Origin: an uncultured Bacilli bacterium
GTDB lineage: Bacteria > Bacillota_I > Bacilli_A > RF39 > UBA660
NCBI GenBank assembly: GCA_934101345.1
Contig: CAKOQV010000009.1
Coordinates: 1 to 28,531 of the forward strand
Direction: 5' to 3'
Length of the DNA: 28,531 bases
The translations under genes were made by a program, and so were the position numbers. The first letter of the stretch is position 1; each line of letters starts with the position of its first letter. Of this stretch, positions 7,525 to 14,299 are shown piece by piece. Below the pieces are notes generated by a model, which saw only the letters and a program-made list of their open reading frames with translations, ran no database searches and was not told the origin of the DNA.

Positions 7525-8036
7525 TTACCAAAGATTAGTGTTACAATAACTACTGATAAAATTATACTTATTAAATCCGAAAGTAGACCTACTATTAGGG
7601 AATATTTTATTTTTTTTACTCCTATACTAGCAAAATATAGACTTATTATATATATGGTTGTATCGGTACTACCTTGCATTACTGAGGCTATTCTTCCAAT
7701 AAATGTATCAGGCCCATAGTTACTTAGTATTTCACTTAGCATGCTTAAAGAAGCACTACCAGATATTGGTCTTAATATAGCTAAAGATAATACCTCTACT
7801 GGAAAAGATATCTTATTAAATAAAGGTTTTAATGTATTAGATAAATCTAAAATAAAACCACTATTAGTAAGTAAATTAATGGCTATTATCATAGCAAATA
7901 TGGTAGGAAATAAGTTAATACAGCTCTTTAAACCTTCTTTTACTCCTAAAAGAAAATTATTAAATATATCTACTTTTTTATATAGACCATAAATTAGTAT
8001 TATGATAACTATTATTGGTATTAAATAATTAAACAT
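7521..8036 (-). CDS. spmB: spore maturation protein SpmB-like membrane protein
   Basis: A 171-aa polytopic membrane protein of the SpmB family, with about four to five hydrophobic segments and nucleoside-transporter gate-like sequence. The conserved region PISGSASLSMLSEI...GPDTFIGRIASVMQGSTDTTIYII is characteristic: in SpmB the Gly/Ser-rich and STDTT parts are the best conserved. In Bacillus subtilis SpmA and SpmB are needed for spore-core dehydration. It overlaps spmA by 8 nt, indicating translational coupling, and ends in TGA, which excludes genetic code 4. SpmA/SpmB-like proteins also occur in bacteria not known to sporulate, so a spore role here is inference. Confidence 0.9.
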   Translation of the reverse strand: MFNYLIPIIVIIILIYGLYKKVDIFNNFLLGVKEGLKSCINLFPTIFAMIIAINLLTNSGFILDLSNTLKPLFNKISFPVEVLSLAILRPISGSASLSMLSEILSNYGPDTFIGRIASVMQGSTDTTIYIISLYFASIGVKKIKYSLIVGLLSDLISIILSVVIVTLIFGN

Positions 8037-8616
8037 AATGTCTTCTCCAAATGAAATAGAATAATCTATCTATTAATAAACCAATAAATGATGATAAAAA
8101 AGTTGTAATGATACAGGCTGTCATTATTTCAGTAGGATTATTTGATCCTGAAGCTATTCTAAGTGATATTACAGTAGTAGGAATTATAGTTACTGAAGAG
8201 GTATTTATTACTAAAAATGTTATCATACTACGTGAGGCTACATCACTATTATTATTTAACTCTTTTAATCTAGTCATAGCTTTTATACCAAAAGGAGTAG
8301 CAGCATTACCTAGTCCGAGCATATTCATAACTATATTTGATGATATATAGGCAATAGCAGGATCTCCTTTAGGTATCTCAGGAAATATTACTCTAATAAT
8401 TTTAGATAATTTATTAGATATAATATTTAGTAGTCCTGAAGAGTCCGCTATTTTCATAGTACCAAGCCATAAACACATAAGAGGTACTAAATTAATAATC
8501 ATATCTATTCCTTTAGTACCTGATGTTATTAAATTATTAGTAAGATTAGGATCTCTTTTTATAATACTTATTATTACTCCTAGTACTATAAATACTCCCC
8601 ATATATAGTTAATCAT
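8029..8616 (-). CDS. spmA: spore maturation protein SpmA-like membrane protein
   Basis: A 195-aa polytopic membrane protein, partner of SpmB. Recognisable family segments are GTKGIDMIINLVPLMCLWLGTMKIADSSGLL and, more distally, ISSNIVMNMLGLGNAATPFGIKAM (split here by conserved Gly/Asn residues). It starts 8 nt before the carboxypeptidase stop and overlaps spmB by 8 nt, so the three genes form a tight operon in the order carboxypeptidase-spmA-spmB. This is the order of dacB-spmA-spmB in Bacillus subtilis, where the operon shapes the spore cortex. Family assignment is strong; the physiological role in this organism is not demonstrated. Confidence 0.9.
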   Translation of the reverse strand: MINYIWGVFIVLGVIISIIKRDPNLTNNLITSGTKGIDMIINLVPLMCLWLGTMKIADSSGLLNIISNKLSKIIRVIFPEIPKGDPAIAYISSNIVMNMLGLGNAATPFGIKAMTRLKELNNNSDVASRSMITFLVINTSSVTIIPTTVISLRIASGSNNPTEIMTACIITTFLSSFIGLLIDRLFYFIWRRHYV

Positions 8617-9694
8617 TAAACCACTTCTTTATTTTAGTAAAGATACTTTCTTTCTTATATTTAGCATTATTCTTTATTATATAGATATCTTCTTCATAAA
8701 GAAGAGTGTCTCCTAGCAGAATTCTATTCTTACCTATCTTTTCATAACTATGATATTCTTTTTTCTTTTCTAAAACTATATGACTAGTAAGAGACTTTGT
8801 CTCATTCTTTAATAGAGGTATATATAAATCATTCTTTATATAGAAGGTACTATCTTTATAATAAGTATCTCCATATACTTTAAATTTATTTTTATTTAAT
8901 ACTTTATAAGGATAATATTTATCTTTAGCATAATTATATAACTCTATATGAGTATTCCAATCATCAGAGTCTCTTATTGTTACAACAATTAATTTCATAT
9001 TATCAATATTTGCAGTACTAACTAGTGTTCTACCTGACTCTTCAGTATAACCTGTTTTACCTCCAGTTATATAGTCATATCTAAGTAATTTATTCTTATT
9101 ATCCCATACATAAGTTTTCTTATTAGTGGTTACCTTATACTTTTTAGTACTAACTATTTCTCTATAGATAGCACTTTTCATCGCATATCTAGTGAGAAGA
9201 GCCATGTCATAGACTGAAGAATAATTACCATGAGGTGTGGGAAGTCCGCTGGGATTATAAAAGATAGTATTCTTCATACCTAGTTCTTTGGCCTTGTTAT
9301 TCATTAAATTTACAAACTCTTCATCACTACCACTGACATAACTAGCTATCATTGACGCAGCATCATTACCGCTACGAAGCATTAAACCGTATACTAAATC
9401 TTTTAATTTTATTTCTTCACCTACTTCTATATAGATACCAGAGCCATAGGCCTTTAAAACAGATTCATCTACTGTTACTATATCATCTAGTTTACCACTT
9501 TCTATTGCTATAGTAGCAGTCATTATCTTAGTAATTGAGGCTATTAATCTTTTACTATGCATATCTTTAGATAATAATACTCTTCCTGTAGTTTCATCCA
9601 TTAATATATAGGAAGATGCACTACTTGTACTTGCTTTTACTCTAGGAATTAATAGTATAAATAAACAGCATAATACTACAAATATTTTTTTCAT
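8609..9694 (-). CDS. D-alanyl-D-alanine carboxypeptidase (penicillin-binding, S11 family)
   Basis: Removes the terminal D-Ala from peptidoglycan pentapeptides outside the membrane. From the ATG at 9694 (AGGTGAG 3 nt upstream) it is 361 aa: a signal peptide (FVVLCCLFILLIP, with cleavage near VKAS), then the three penicillin-binding motifs Ser53-Ile-Thr-Lys56, Ser109-Gly-Asn and Lys214-Thr-Gly. A short C-terminal domain ends in an amphipathic stretch (SIFTKIKKWFND) that may touch the membrane. Its order before spmA and spmB matches the Bacillus dacB operon. The same frame stays open upstream to an ATG at 9850 that has an even stronger ribosome binding site (AAAGGAGAGG, 7 nt), but this 52-residue extension would bury the signal peptide, so I take it as a leader. 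Confidence 0.93.
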   Translation of the reverse strand: MKKIFVVLCCLFILLIPRVKASTSSASSYILMDETTGRVLLSKDMHSKRLIASITKIMTATIAIESGKLDDIVTVDESVLKAYGSGIYIEVGEEIKLKDLVYGLMLRSGNDAASMIASYVSGSDEEFVNLMNNKAKELGMKNTIFYNPSGLPTPHGNYSSVYDMALLTRYAMKSAIYREIVSTKKYKVTTNKKTYVWDNKNKLLRYDYITGGKTGYTEESGRTLVSTANIDNMKLIVVTIRDSDDWNTHIELYNYAKDKYYPYKVLNKNKFKVYGDTYYKDSTFYIKNDLYIPLLKNETKSLTSHIVLEKKKEYHSYEKIGKNRILLGDTLLYEEDIYIIKNNAKYKKESIFTKIKKWFND

Positions 9695-9717
9695 ATACTC
9701 ACCTATAAAATAGTATG

Positions 9718-9743
9718 AAAAAAAGACTTTATTTAGTCCTTTT
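9718..9743 (-). terminator. terminator-like hairpin in the carboxypeptidase leader
   Basis: Minus-strand AAAAGGACT / AGTCTTTT stem (one bulged G, 6-nt loop) running into seven T, only about 25 nt before the ATG at 9694. It lies inside the in-frame extension that starts at 9850, so it could act as a conditional terminator of the operon. Confidence 0.5.
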
Positions 9744-9762
9744 AATTGGTAAAATTGTACAG

Positions 9763-9811
9763 AAAAAAAGTAAAGAACATCATAAATATTTTTTATTTCA
9801 TTACTTTTTTT
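9763..9811 (-). terminator. second hairpin in the carboxypeptidase leader
   Basis: Perfect 11-bp stem AAAAAAAGTAA / TTACTTTTTTT (9801-9811 with 9763-9773) around a 27-nt loop, ending in seven T on the minus strand. It lies upstream of the 9718-9743 hairpin. The long AT-rich loop makes this weaker evidence on its own. Confidence 0.35.
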
Positions 9812-9930
9812 ATTAGATTTATCTAAGGTTAAGAAATTACTTTCTATCATAAAATTGCCTCTCCTTTCAAAGTAAATTTCCCCTAGAAAATCTACTATAT
9901 TATTTGACTTATATTTTAATATATATTTTT

Positions 9931-10016
9931 GGCTTCTATATGATAGATATGTAGATATACTATTTATAGACTAGTATAGGCTATAAATAGCACTGGAAGA
10001 CTATAGTCTGAAAGTG
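9931..10016 (+). repeat. structured intergenic repeat, copy A
   Basis: The head GGCTTCTATATGATAGATAT is followed by a weak stem (ATAT...ATAT). Hairpin P2 then has a 10-bp stem, CTATTTATAG (9960-9969) with CTATAAATAG (9981-9990), an A (9970) opposite G (9980), and an inner CTA-GTA-TAG. Hairpin P3 is CACT (9991) ... AGTG (10016), with a purine internal loop GGA/GAA and inner AGACT-AT-AGTCT. The same order of parts recurs at 24871-24959 and, inverted, at 28222-28320. It lies in the intergenic stretch between the divergent carboxypeptidase leader and the 10213 gene, with no coding potential of its own. Confidence 0.75.
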
Positions 10017-10077
10017 AAAAATAAAATATTAATTTTTTTAGACTTTTTTCTTAAGTATAACATATTATAATGATAGA

Positions 10078-10146
10078 GCTAGAGATATTTTGGTGGTTAA
10101 CGCTTAGTTAATTTTATCTTCTAGTGCCTTATTTTACAAGGTTTTT
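10078..10146 (+). ncRNA. possible small RNA or attenuated leader
   Basis: A TATAAT at 10066-10071 is followed at 10078 by an imperfect hairpin: GCTAGAGATA pairs with TATCTTCTAGTGC near 10115-10127, with an inner TTAAC-gctta-GTTAA. A short terminator-like stem follows at once (CCTT 10127-10130, AAGG 10138-10141, then five T). The layout suggests a transcript of about 70 nt. The -35 region is poor and the terminator stem is only 4 bp, so this is a weak candidate. It matches no RNA family I know. Confidence 0.25.
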
Positions 10147-10156
10147 AAATTTATAC

Positions 10157-10185
10157 TTGCATTATTTGTTTTTTTGTAGTATAAT
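10157..10185 (+). promoter_or_regulatory. promoter of the 10213 gene
   Basis: TTGCAT (10157-10162), 17 nt, TATAAT (10180-10185), followed by AGGAG at 10200-10204. Confidence 0.8.
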
Positions 10186-10212
10186 TTTAATTCGTTTGCA
10201 GGAGAGAAAGGA

Positions 10213-11133
10213 ATGATTATTATGTTAAGTAATAAAGAAAAGGATGTCATAGAAAATTATTTATTTGATAATTATGTTAATATTATTAGATATATTCTAT
10301 CATTTGATACATCCAAAGATAATACATATACTATTAACTTAGAATATAATGAATGTGATAATAATATGTGTAATTTATCTTTTGAAGTATTATCTTCTAA
10401 AATAGGTAATGCTAATGGTAATTTTTCTTTAAGTGAAGGCTTTAATGTCTATTTACCAAAAGATTTAACTATAAACTTAATAAATAAAATTAAAGAACAT
10501 TTTACTGATAAGCATTTAATTATCTATTCATCATTTAATAGATATCGTCATATTCAGACTATTCAAAATGAAAAATTTACTTTTTATACTAAGCTAAACA
10601 ATGAAGAAGAAGAAAAGGCCGCTGCTGAATTTAATAGACATATTAATGATGGAGTCAAACACGAAACTAATGAAGTTTTATTAGACAAAGAAGATATTGA
10701 AAAGTATTTTGTTAATAATTATATTAATACTATTAGATATATTTTGACTTTTAGTTCTGAAAATAGTAAATATTCTGTTAATATTTCAAATAAAAAATGT
10801 AATAATGATACTTCTTTATTAGAGATGAGCATTTCTCCTAATGTAATTGGTAATGTTAATAATGAACCACTAATTATTAAACAATTTAGAGCATATTTGC
10901 CTAGTTCTTTAGCTGATAATATTGTTAATAGTATTAGAAATCATTTTGAAGAGAATCACTATATTGTTTATTCTTCTTTTAATAGAATTAGTCATATTCA
11001 AACATTACAAAATGAAAAATTTACTGTTTGCATAGTTCTTAATAAAGATGATGAAATAGCTAAATCTATTGATTTTAATAACAAAGTAAACTCTACTGAA
11101 AGACATCCTACAAAAGTATTAAAGATGATTTAA
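10213..11133 (+). CDS. hypothetical protein made of two homologous halves
   Basis: A 306-aa cytosolic-looking protein of unknown function. Residues about 8-140 and 161-293 are clearly duplicates. Matching landmarks are NYVNIIRYILSF with NYINTIRYILTF, KIGNANGN with VIGNVNNE, VYLPKDL with AYLPSSL, KIKEHFTDKHLIIYSSFNR with SIRNHFEENHYIVYSSFNR, and HIQTIQNEKFT with HIQTLQNEKFT. The near-identical SSFNR.xHIQTxQNEKF core is probably the functional part. The start used is the ATG at 10213 (AGGAG, 8 nt spacing); the ATG at 10222, with AAAGGA 9 nt before it, is nearly as good. It is a single-gene transcript with a good promoter and a terminator overlapping its stop codon. Confidence 0.85.
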   Translation: MIIMLSNKEKDVIENYLFDNYVNIIRYILSFDTSKDNTYTINLEYNECDNNMCNLSFEVLSSKIGNANGNFSLSEGFNVYLPKDLTINLINKIKEHFTDKHLIIYSSFNRYRHIQTIQNEKFTFYTKLNNEEEEKAAAEFNRHINDGVKHETNEVLLDKEDIEKYFVNNYINTIRYILTFSSENSKYSVNISNKKCNNDTSLLEMSISPNVIGNVNNEPLIIKQFRAYLPSSLADNIVNSIRNHFEENHYIVYSSFNRISHIQTLQNEKFTVCIVLNKDDEIAKSIDFNNKVNSTERHPTKVLKMI

Positions 11134-11143
11134 TACTTTTTTT
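11112..11143 (+). terminator. terminator of the 10213 gene
   Basis: Stem AAAAGTATTAAA / TTTAATACTTTT (12 bp, 5-nt loop) followed by TTT. The stop codon lies within the 3' arm. Confidence 0.85.
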
Positions 11144-11187
11144 CTTTGATAAAATACTGTATAATATATATAGATGAGGTAATTAAT

Positions 11188-12024
11188 ATGAAATATATTT
11201 GTGACAAAGATGGTGAGCTATTTAACTATTTGAGATATAGTATTAGAGGTAAATCTAAGAATAATATTAAAAGTCTACTTAAGAATGAGTGTATACTAGT
11301 TAATAATAATATTGTTACTAAGTATAATTACATGGTTAAAACTGGTGATATTATTGAGATTAATAAGGGCAAGAGAATTAATTGTGATCTGGATATTATA
11401 TATGAAGATGATAATATTATTGTGGTTAATAAACCTAGTAAATTACTTACTATTTCTAATAAGAATGAGAAAGAAAACACTTTATATAGAATGGTATCGG
11501 ATTATTTAAGAAAAGAAAAGAAAAAGGTATTTGTAATACATAGACTTGATTATGATACTTCAGGGGTTATTATGTTTGCTAAGAATAAAGAAGTACAAGA
11601 GCTTTATCAAAGTAAATGGAATGAACTTGCTAAAATAAGGGAATATACGGCGGTAGTTGAAGGCATAACTAATAACAATGGACATATTGAGTCATATCTT
11701 AAACAAACTAAGACTCTTCTTGTTTATTCTTCTAAAAATAAGGATGGTTATTTTGCTGCTACTGATTATGAAAAAATTATGAATAATAATAAGTATTCAA
11801 TGCTTAAGATTCATATTTCTACGGGTAGAAGGAATCAAATTAGATGTCATATGCATGATATTAATCATCCTATACTAGGAGACTCTCGCTATAATTCTAG
11901 GTATAATCCTATTGATAGACTTGCTCTTCATGCTAATAAACTGGTTATTACTGATCCTATTAGTAAAAAAGAACTTACTTTTGTAAGTAAGATTCCTTTA
12001 GAATTTTATAATTTAGTTAAATAG
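11188..12024 (+). CDS. RluA-family 23S rRNA/tRNA pseudouridine synthase
   Basis: Isomerises specific uridines to pseudouridine in structured RNA. From the ATG at 11188 (GATGAGGT 7 nt upstream) it is 278 aa. An N-terminal S4-like RNA-binding domain (about 1-65, ending KTGDIIEIN) is followed by the catalytic domain. The signature HRLDYDTSGVIMFAKN carries the catalytic Asp, and GRRNQIRCHMHDINHPILGD is the second conserved block. The S4-plus-catalytic layout is that of RluD/YjbO-type enzymes; the target site cannot be deduced. It follows the terminator of the 10213 gene, with TATAAT at 11160-11165 as a likely -10 box, and it converges with the DUF1292 operon at a shared terminator. Confidence 0.92.
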   Translation: MKYICDKDGELFNYLRYSIRGKSKNNIKSLLKNECILVNNNIVTKYNYMVKTGDIIEINKGKRINCDLDIIYEDDNIIVVNKPSKLLTISNKNEKENTLYRMVSDYLRKEKKKVFVIHRLDYDTSGVIMFAKNKEVQELYQSKWNELAKIREYTAVVEGITNNNGHIESYLKQTKTLLVYSSKNKDGYFAATDYEKIMNNNKYSMLKIHISTGRRNQIRCHMHDINHPILGDSRYNSRYNPIDRLALHANKLVITDPISKKELTFVSKIPLEFYNLVK

Positions 12025-12030
12025 TTGTTT

Positions 12031-12056
12031 AGACACTTCATATTTGAAGTGTCTTT
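12031..12056 (+). terminator. terminator between convergent genes
   Basis: Perfect 10-bp stem AGACACTTCA / TGAAGTGTCT with a 4-nt loop, followed by TTTTAT on the + strand. On the minus strand there is no T run, so it mainly serves the pseudouridine synthase. Confidence 0.85.
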
Positions 12057-12308
12057 TTATTCTATACTTGATAATATTTCTTTAACAGCATTTTGAACTT
12101 CTAGCCTTTCGCTATCATTTTCAATATCTTCGATTACATCATAGCCTTCATTATCTTTTACCAATCTTGATACAAGAATATTAGAATTTTCTTCATCACT
12201 ATCTACTGAATATACTAAATAGTCTTTATCTTTATAAGTAAAGGCTGTTATTACTTCAGCATTATGTTCTAGATTGTTTTCATCTACTACTTTAAATTTA
12301 TCATCCAT
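12057..12308 (-). CDS. DUF1292 (YrzB-like) protein, second copy
   Basis: An 83-aa acidic protein of the DUF1292 family, whose function is unknown. Family features are the beta-hairpin pattern (VITAFTYKDKDYLVYSVDSDEENSNILVSRL) and the conserved DNEGYDVIEDIEND before a short C-terminal helix. It overlaps the preceding paralogue by 8 nt, its ATG GAT GA containing that gene's TGA stop, so it is translationally coupled to it. It is the last gene of the phosphoketolase operon. B. subtilis yrzB lies by contrast in a translation/recombination-gene cluster. Confidence 0.85.
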   Translation of the reverse strand: MDDKFKVVDENNLEHNAEVITAFTYKDKDYLVYSVDSDEENSNILVSRLVKDNEGYDVIEDIENDSERLEVQNAVKEILSSIE

Positions 12309-12561
12309 TATTTATCACTCCCATCATATCTTGTACTACTTCCATAGCTTTTTTTAATGTTTTTTCATCTTCAATTTCTTCAATATAATCATAGCCTTCA
12401 TTATCTGTTTTAATATAAGCTACATTTAATGAAGAGGCATCACCATCAAAGTCTGATATAGAGAATAGTGCTATTTCTCTATCATCATTTGGCAGTTTAA
12501 ATATTGAAATTATATCCCCTAATTTAAATTCATTGTTTTCATTTATTATATTAAATTCCAT
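12301..12561 (-). CDS. DUF1292 (YrzB-like) protein, first copy
   Basis: An 86-aa acidic DUF1292 protein, a paralogue of the next gene downstream. The shared landmark is DNEGYDYIEEIED here and DNEGYDVIEDIEN there; both have the same length and beta-then-helix layout, pointing to a tandem duplication. It begins 7 nt after the stop of the tail-anchored gene and ends in TGA within the start of the second copy. Function unknown. A role as a small regulator or adaptor is only a guess from its size and charge. Confidence 0.85.
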   Translation of the reverse strand: MEFNIINENNEFKLGDIISIFKLPNDDREIALFSISDFDGDASSLNVAYIKTDNEGYDYIEEIEDEKTLKKAMEVVQDMMGVINNG

Positions 12562-12568
12562 TTTATAC

Positions 12569-14293
12569 CTACCTATTAATTATACTACCTATTCCTAAGA
12601 ATATAATGGTGGATAGTATAATGACTCCAAGAATGGTTACTGCTATTGTGCCTACATAGCCACCATTTTCTTTTATTTTTATTCTTTTTAGTGCTTCTTG
12701 TTTTTGTCTATTTGCTATACGTACTTCTTCTATTTTTGATTTTAATTCTTCTCTTTTAACATCATTTTGCATATTTTCTCTTAAATAATCAAATGGTTTT
12801 TTTATAGCGGCTGTTACTGCTTTAGTTGTGCTTACTATTTTACCTTTAGAAGTTTTTATTCTTTGACAAGTGTTTTCTTTAAATTTAGCAGTTCTATTAA
12901 TGATTCTATAATCTATATGTTTATCAATTTTTTCTCCGTAGATTGTTTCCATTGCTTCTTTTGTGGTATAACCTTCTTCTTTTCTTAATCTAGATATTTC
13001 TTTCTTTTCATTAAAGTAATTATTAAAGGCTTTATATTTGTCTTTGATATATTTTTGAGTTCTTTTTGGTATATTTGTTACATGTGTTTTGACATTATTG
13101 TATTTTTGAATGGTACTTTTGGCAAAATTAATGGTTTTTGTTTTAATGGTAATCCTTTTATTTAGTAATTTACTATTCATATTGGCAAAGGCTAATTCAG
13201 TATATTTATCAATATTCCATACTTTTGGTAATATTTTTTTTAAGTTTTCTAAGCTTACTTTCTTTTTGGCACAGGTAAAAGCTTTCTTAATATTTATTTT
13301 ATGTCTTTTTCTAAATGTTACTGGTATGGGATATAATTCAATATTATTATTATTACACAATTCCATTAAGAATGGTAAAGTTAGTGGAACTTTATTTGTA
13401 TTAGATAAATCTATATTTGAAGTATAATAATTATTATCAGCAATATAGCTGGTATTTCCGCTATCTAGACTATTATTTTGATATAGAGCTTCTGCAACTG
13501 ACTCAAATTTTTCTTTTGGTGTTACTGGTTCTACTATTGGTTTGGGCTGCTCTGACTCTTTAGGTTTAACTTCTGATAACTTACTTGTCATTTTCTTTCT
13601 TAAAGTGTTTAGTTTCCCTAAGGTATCGTTAAATCTTCCTACATAGGATTTTGGTATACTATATCTAATTCCTTCATAAATAACTTGATATTTTTTACCC
13701 ATATTTGGTAATTTCCCACTGGCAAGGATATTTTGTATTCTTTCTTCATAATAAGTTATTTTTTCTTCATTAGTCATACTATCAAGTCCTTTAGTTGGAG
13801 TTGGGGACTCATATTTCATGCTTTGAGCGGTAGTAATAGTTTCTTCTATAATTGGACTTTTAACTATTGAAGTGATATTTTTTATTTGATCATATTGTTT
13901 ACGGAAACTTTCTCTCATATTATTTTTAAGTTCTACTAATGTTTTATACTCTTCTTCTAGTGATTTGTATACTCTCTTTGGTCTTCCTTCGGCTGATTTT
14001 ACTTCTACTTTTTCTTCTTCTGTACCTTTTGATAGTTTTTCAATTGTTTTAATTTCATCACTTATTCTTTTAAACTCTTTGTCAGAAATAAAATACTTAT
14101 CTACCTTTTCTAAATTTTCCATATCATAATTAGAAAGATTTGTATTAATATTATTTAGCTGACCCGCTACTTCATTAATTCTATTTATACTTTCAGTATC
14201 ATTTTTACTAGATAGCCTAGCTAATTCTTTATTTAAACTATCTTTTTGGCTTATTAATTCTTTATAGTCCGCTAATTCTTTTTCTAAGTCCAT
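12569..14293 (-). CDS. hypothetical tail-anchored, coiled-coil-rich protein
   Basis: 574 aa, no family recognised. The N-terminal 150 residues are strongly charged and heptad-like (LEKELADYKELISQKDSL...), suggesting a coiled coil. A middle part contains KYQVIYEGIRYSIPKSYVG and a Pro-rich linker (about 240-265). A very basic region (about 330-460, many Lys/Arg) is followed by a second charged helix and a single C-terminal transmembrane segment (IAVTILGVIILSTIIFLGIG) just before the end. The protein would thus be anchored by its tail with the bulk in the cytosol. The basic stretch could bind nucleic acid or lipid headgroups. It starts 6 nt after the phosphoketolase stop and its ribosome binding site (GGGAG) lies within that gene's end. 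Confidence 0.85.
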   Translation of the reverse strand: MDLEKELADYKELISQKDSLNKELARLSSKNDTESINRINEVAGQLNNINTNLSNYDMENLEKVDKYFISDKEFKRISDEIKTIEKLSKGTEEEKVEVKSAEGRPKRVYKSLEEEYKTLVELKNNMRESFRKQYDQIKNITSIVKSPIIEETITTAQSMKYESPTPTKGLDSMTNEEKITYYEERIQNILASGKLPNMGKKYQVIYEGIRYSIPKSYVGRFNDTLGKLNTLRKKMTSKLSEVKPKESEQPKPIVEPVTPKEKFESVAEALYQNNSLDSGNTSYIADNNYYTSNIDLSNTNKVPLTLPFLMELCNNNNIELYPIPVTFRKRHKINIKKAFTCAKKKVSLENLKKILPKVWNIDKYTELAFANMNSKLLNKRITIKTKTINFAKSTIQKYNNVKTHVTNIPKRTQKYIKDKYKAFNNYFNEKKEISRLRKEEGYTTKEAMETIYGEKIDKHIDYRIINRTAKFKENTCQRIKTSKGKIVSTTKAVTAAIKKPFDYLRENMQNDVKREELKSKIEEVRIANRQKQEALKRIKIKENGGYVGTIAVTILGVIILSTIIFLGIGSIINR

Positions 14294-14299
14294 AATCTA

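Noticed and set aside
9960..10016. Repeat copy A hairpins as ordinary intrinsic terminators
   Set aside because: None is followed by a T run on either strand, and the same hairpin order recurs in copies B and C with different stems, which terminators would not explain.
10022..10040. T-rich stretch before 10066 as a -35 region
   Set aside because: No hexamer close to TTGACA at 16-18 nt from the TATAAT at 10066-10071.
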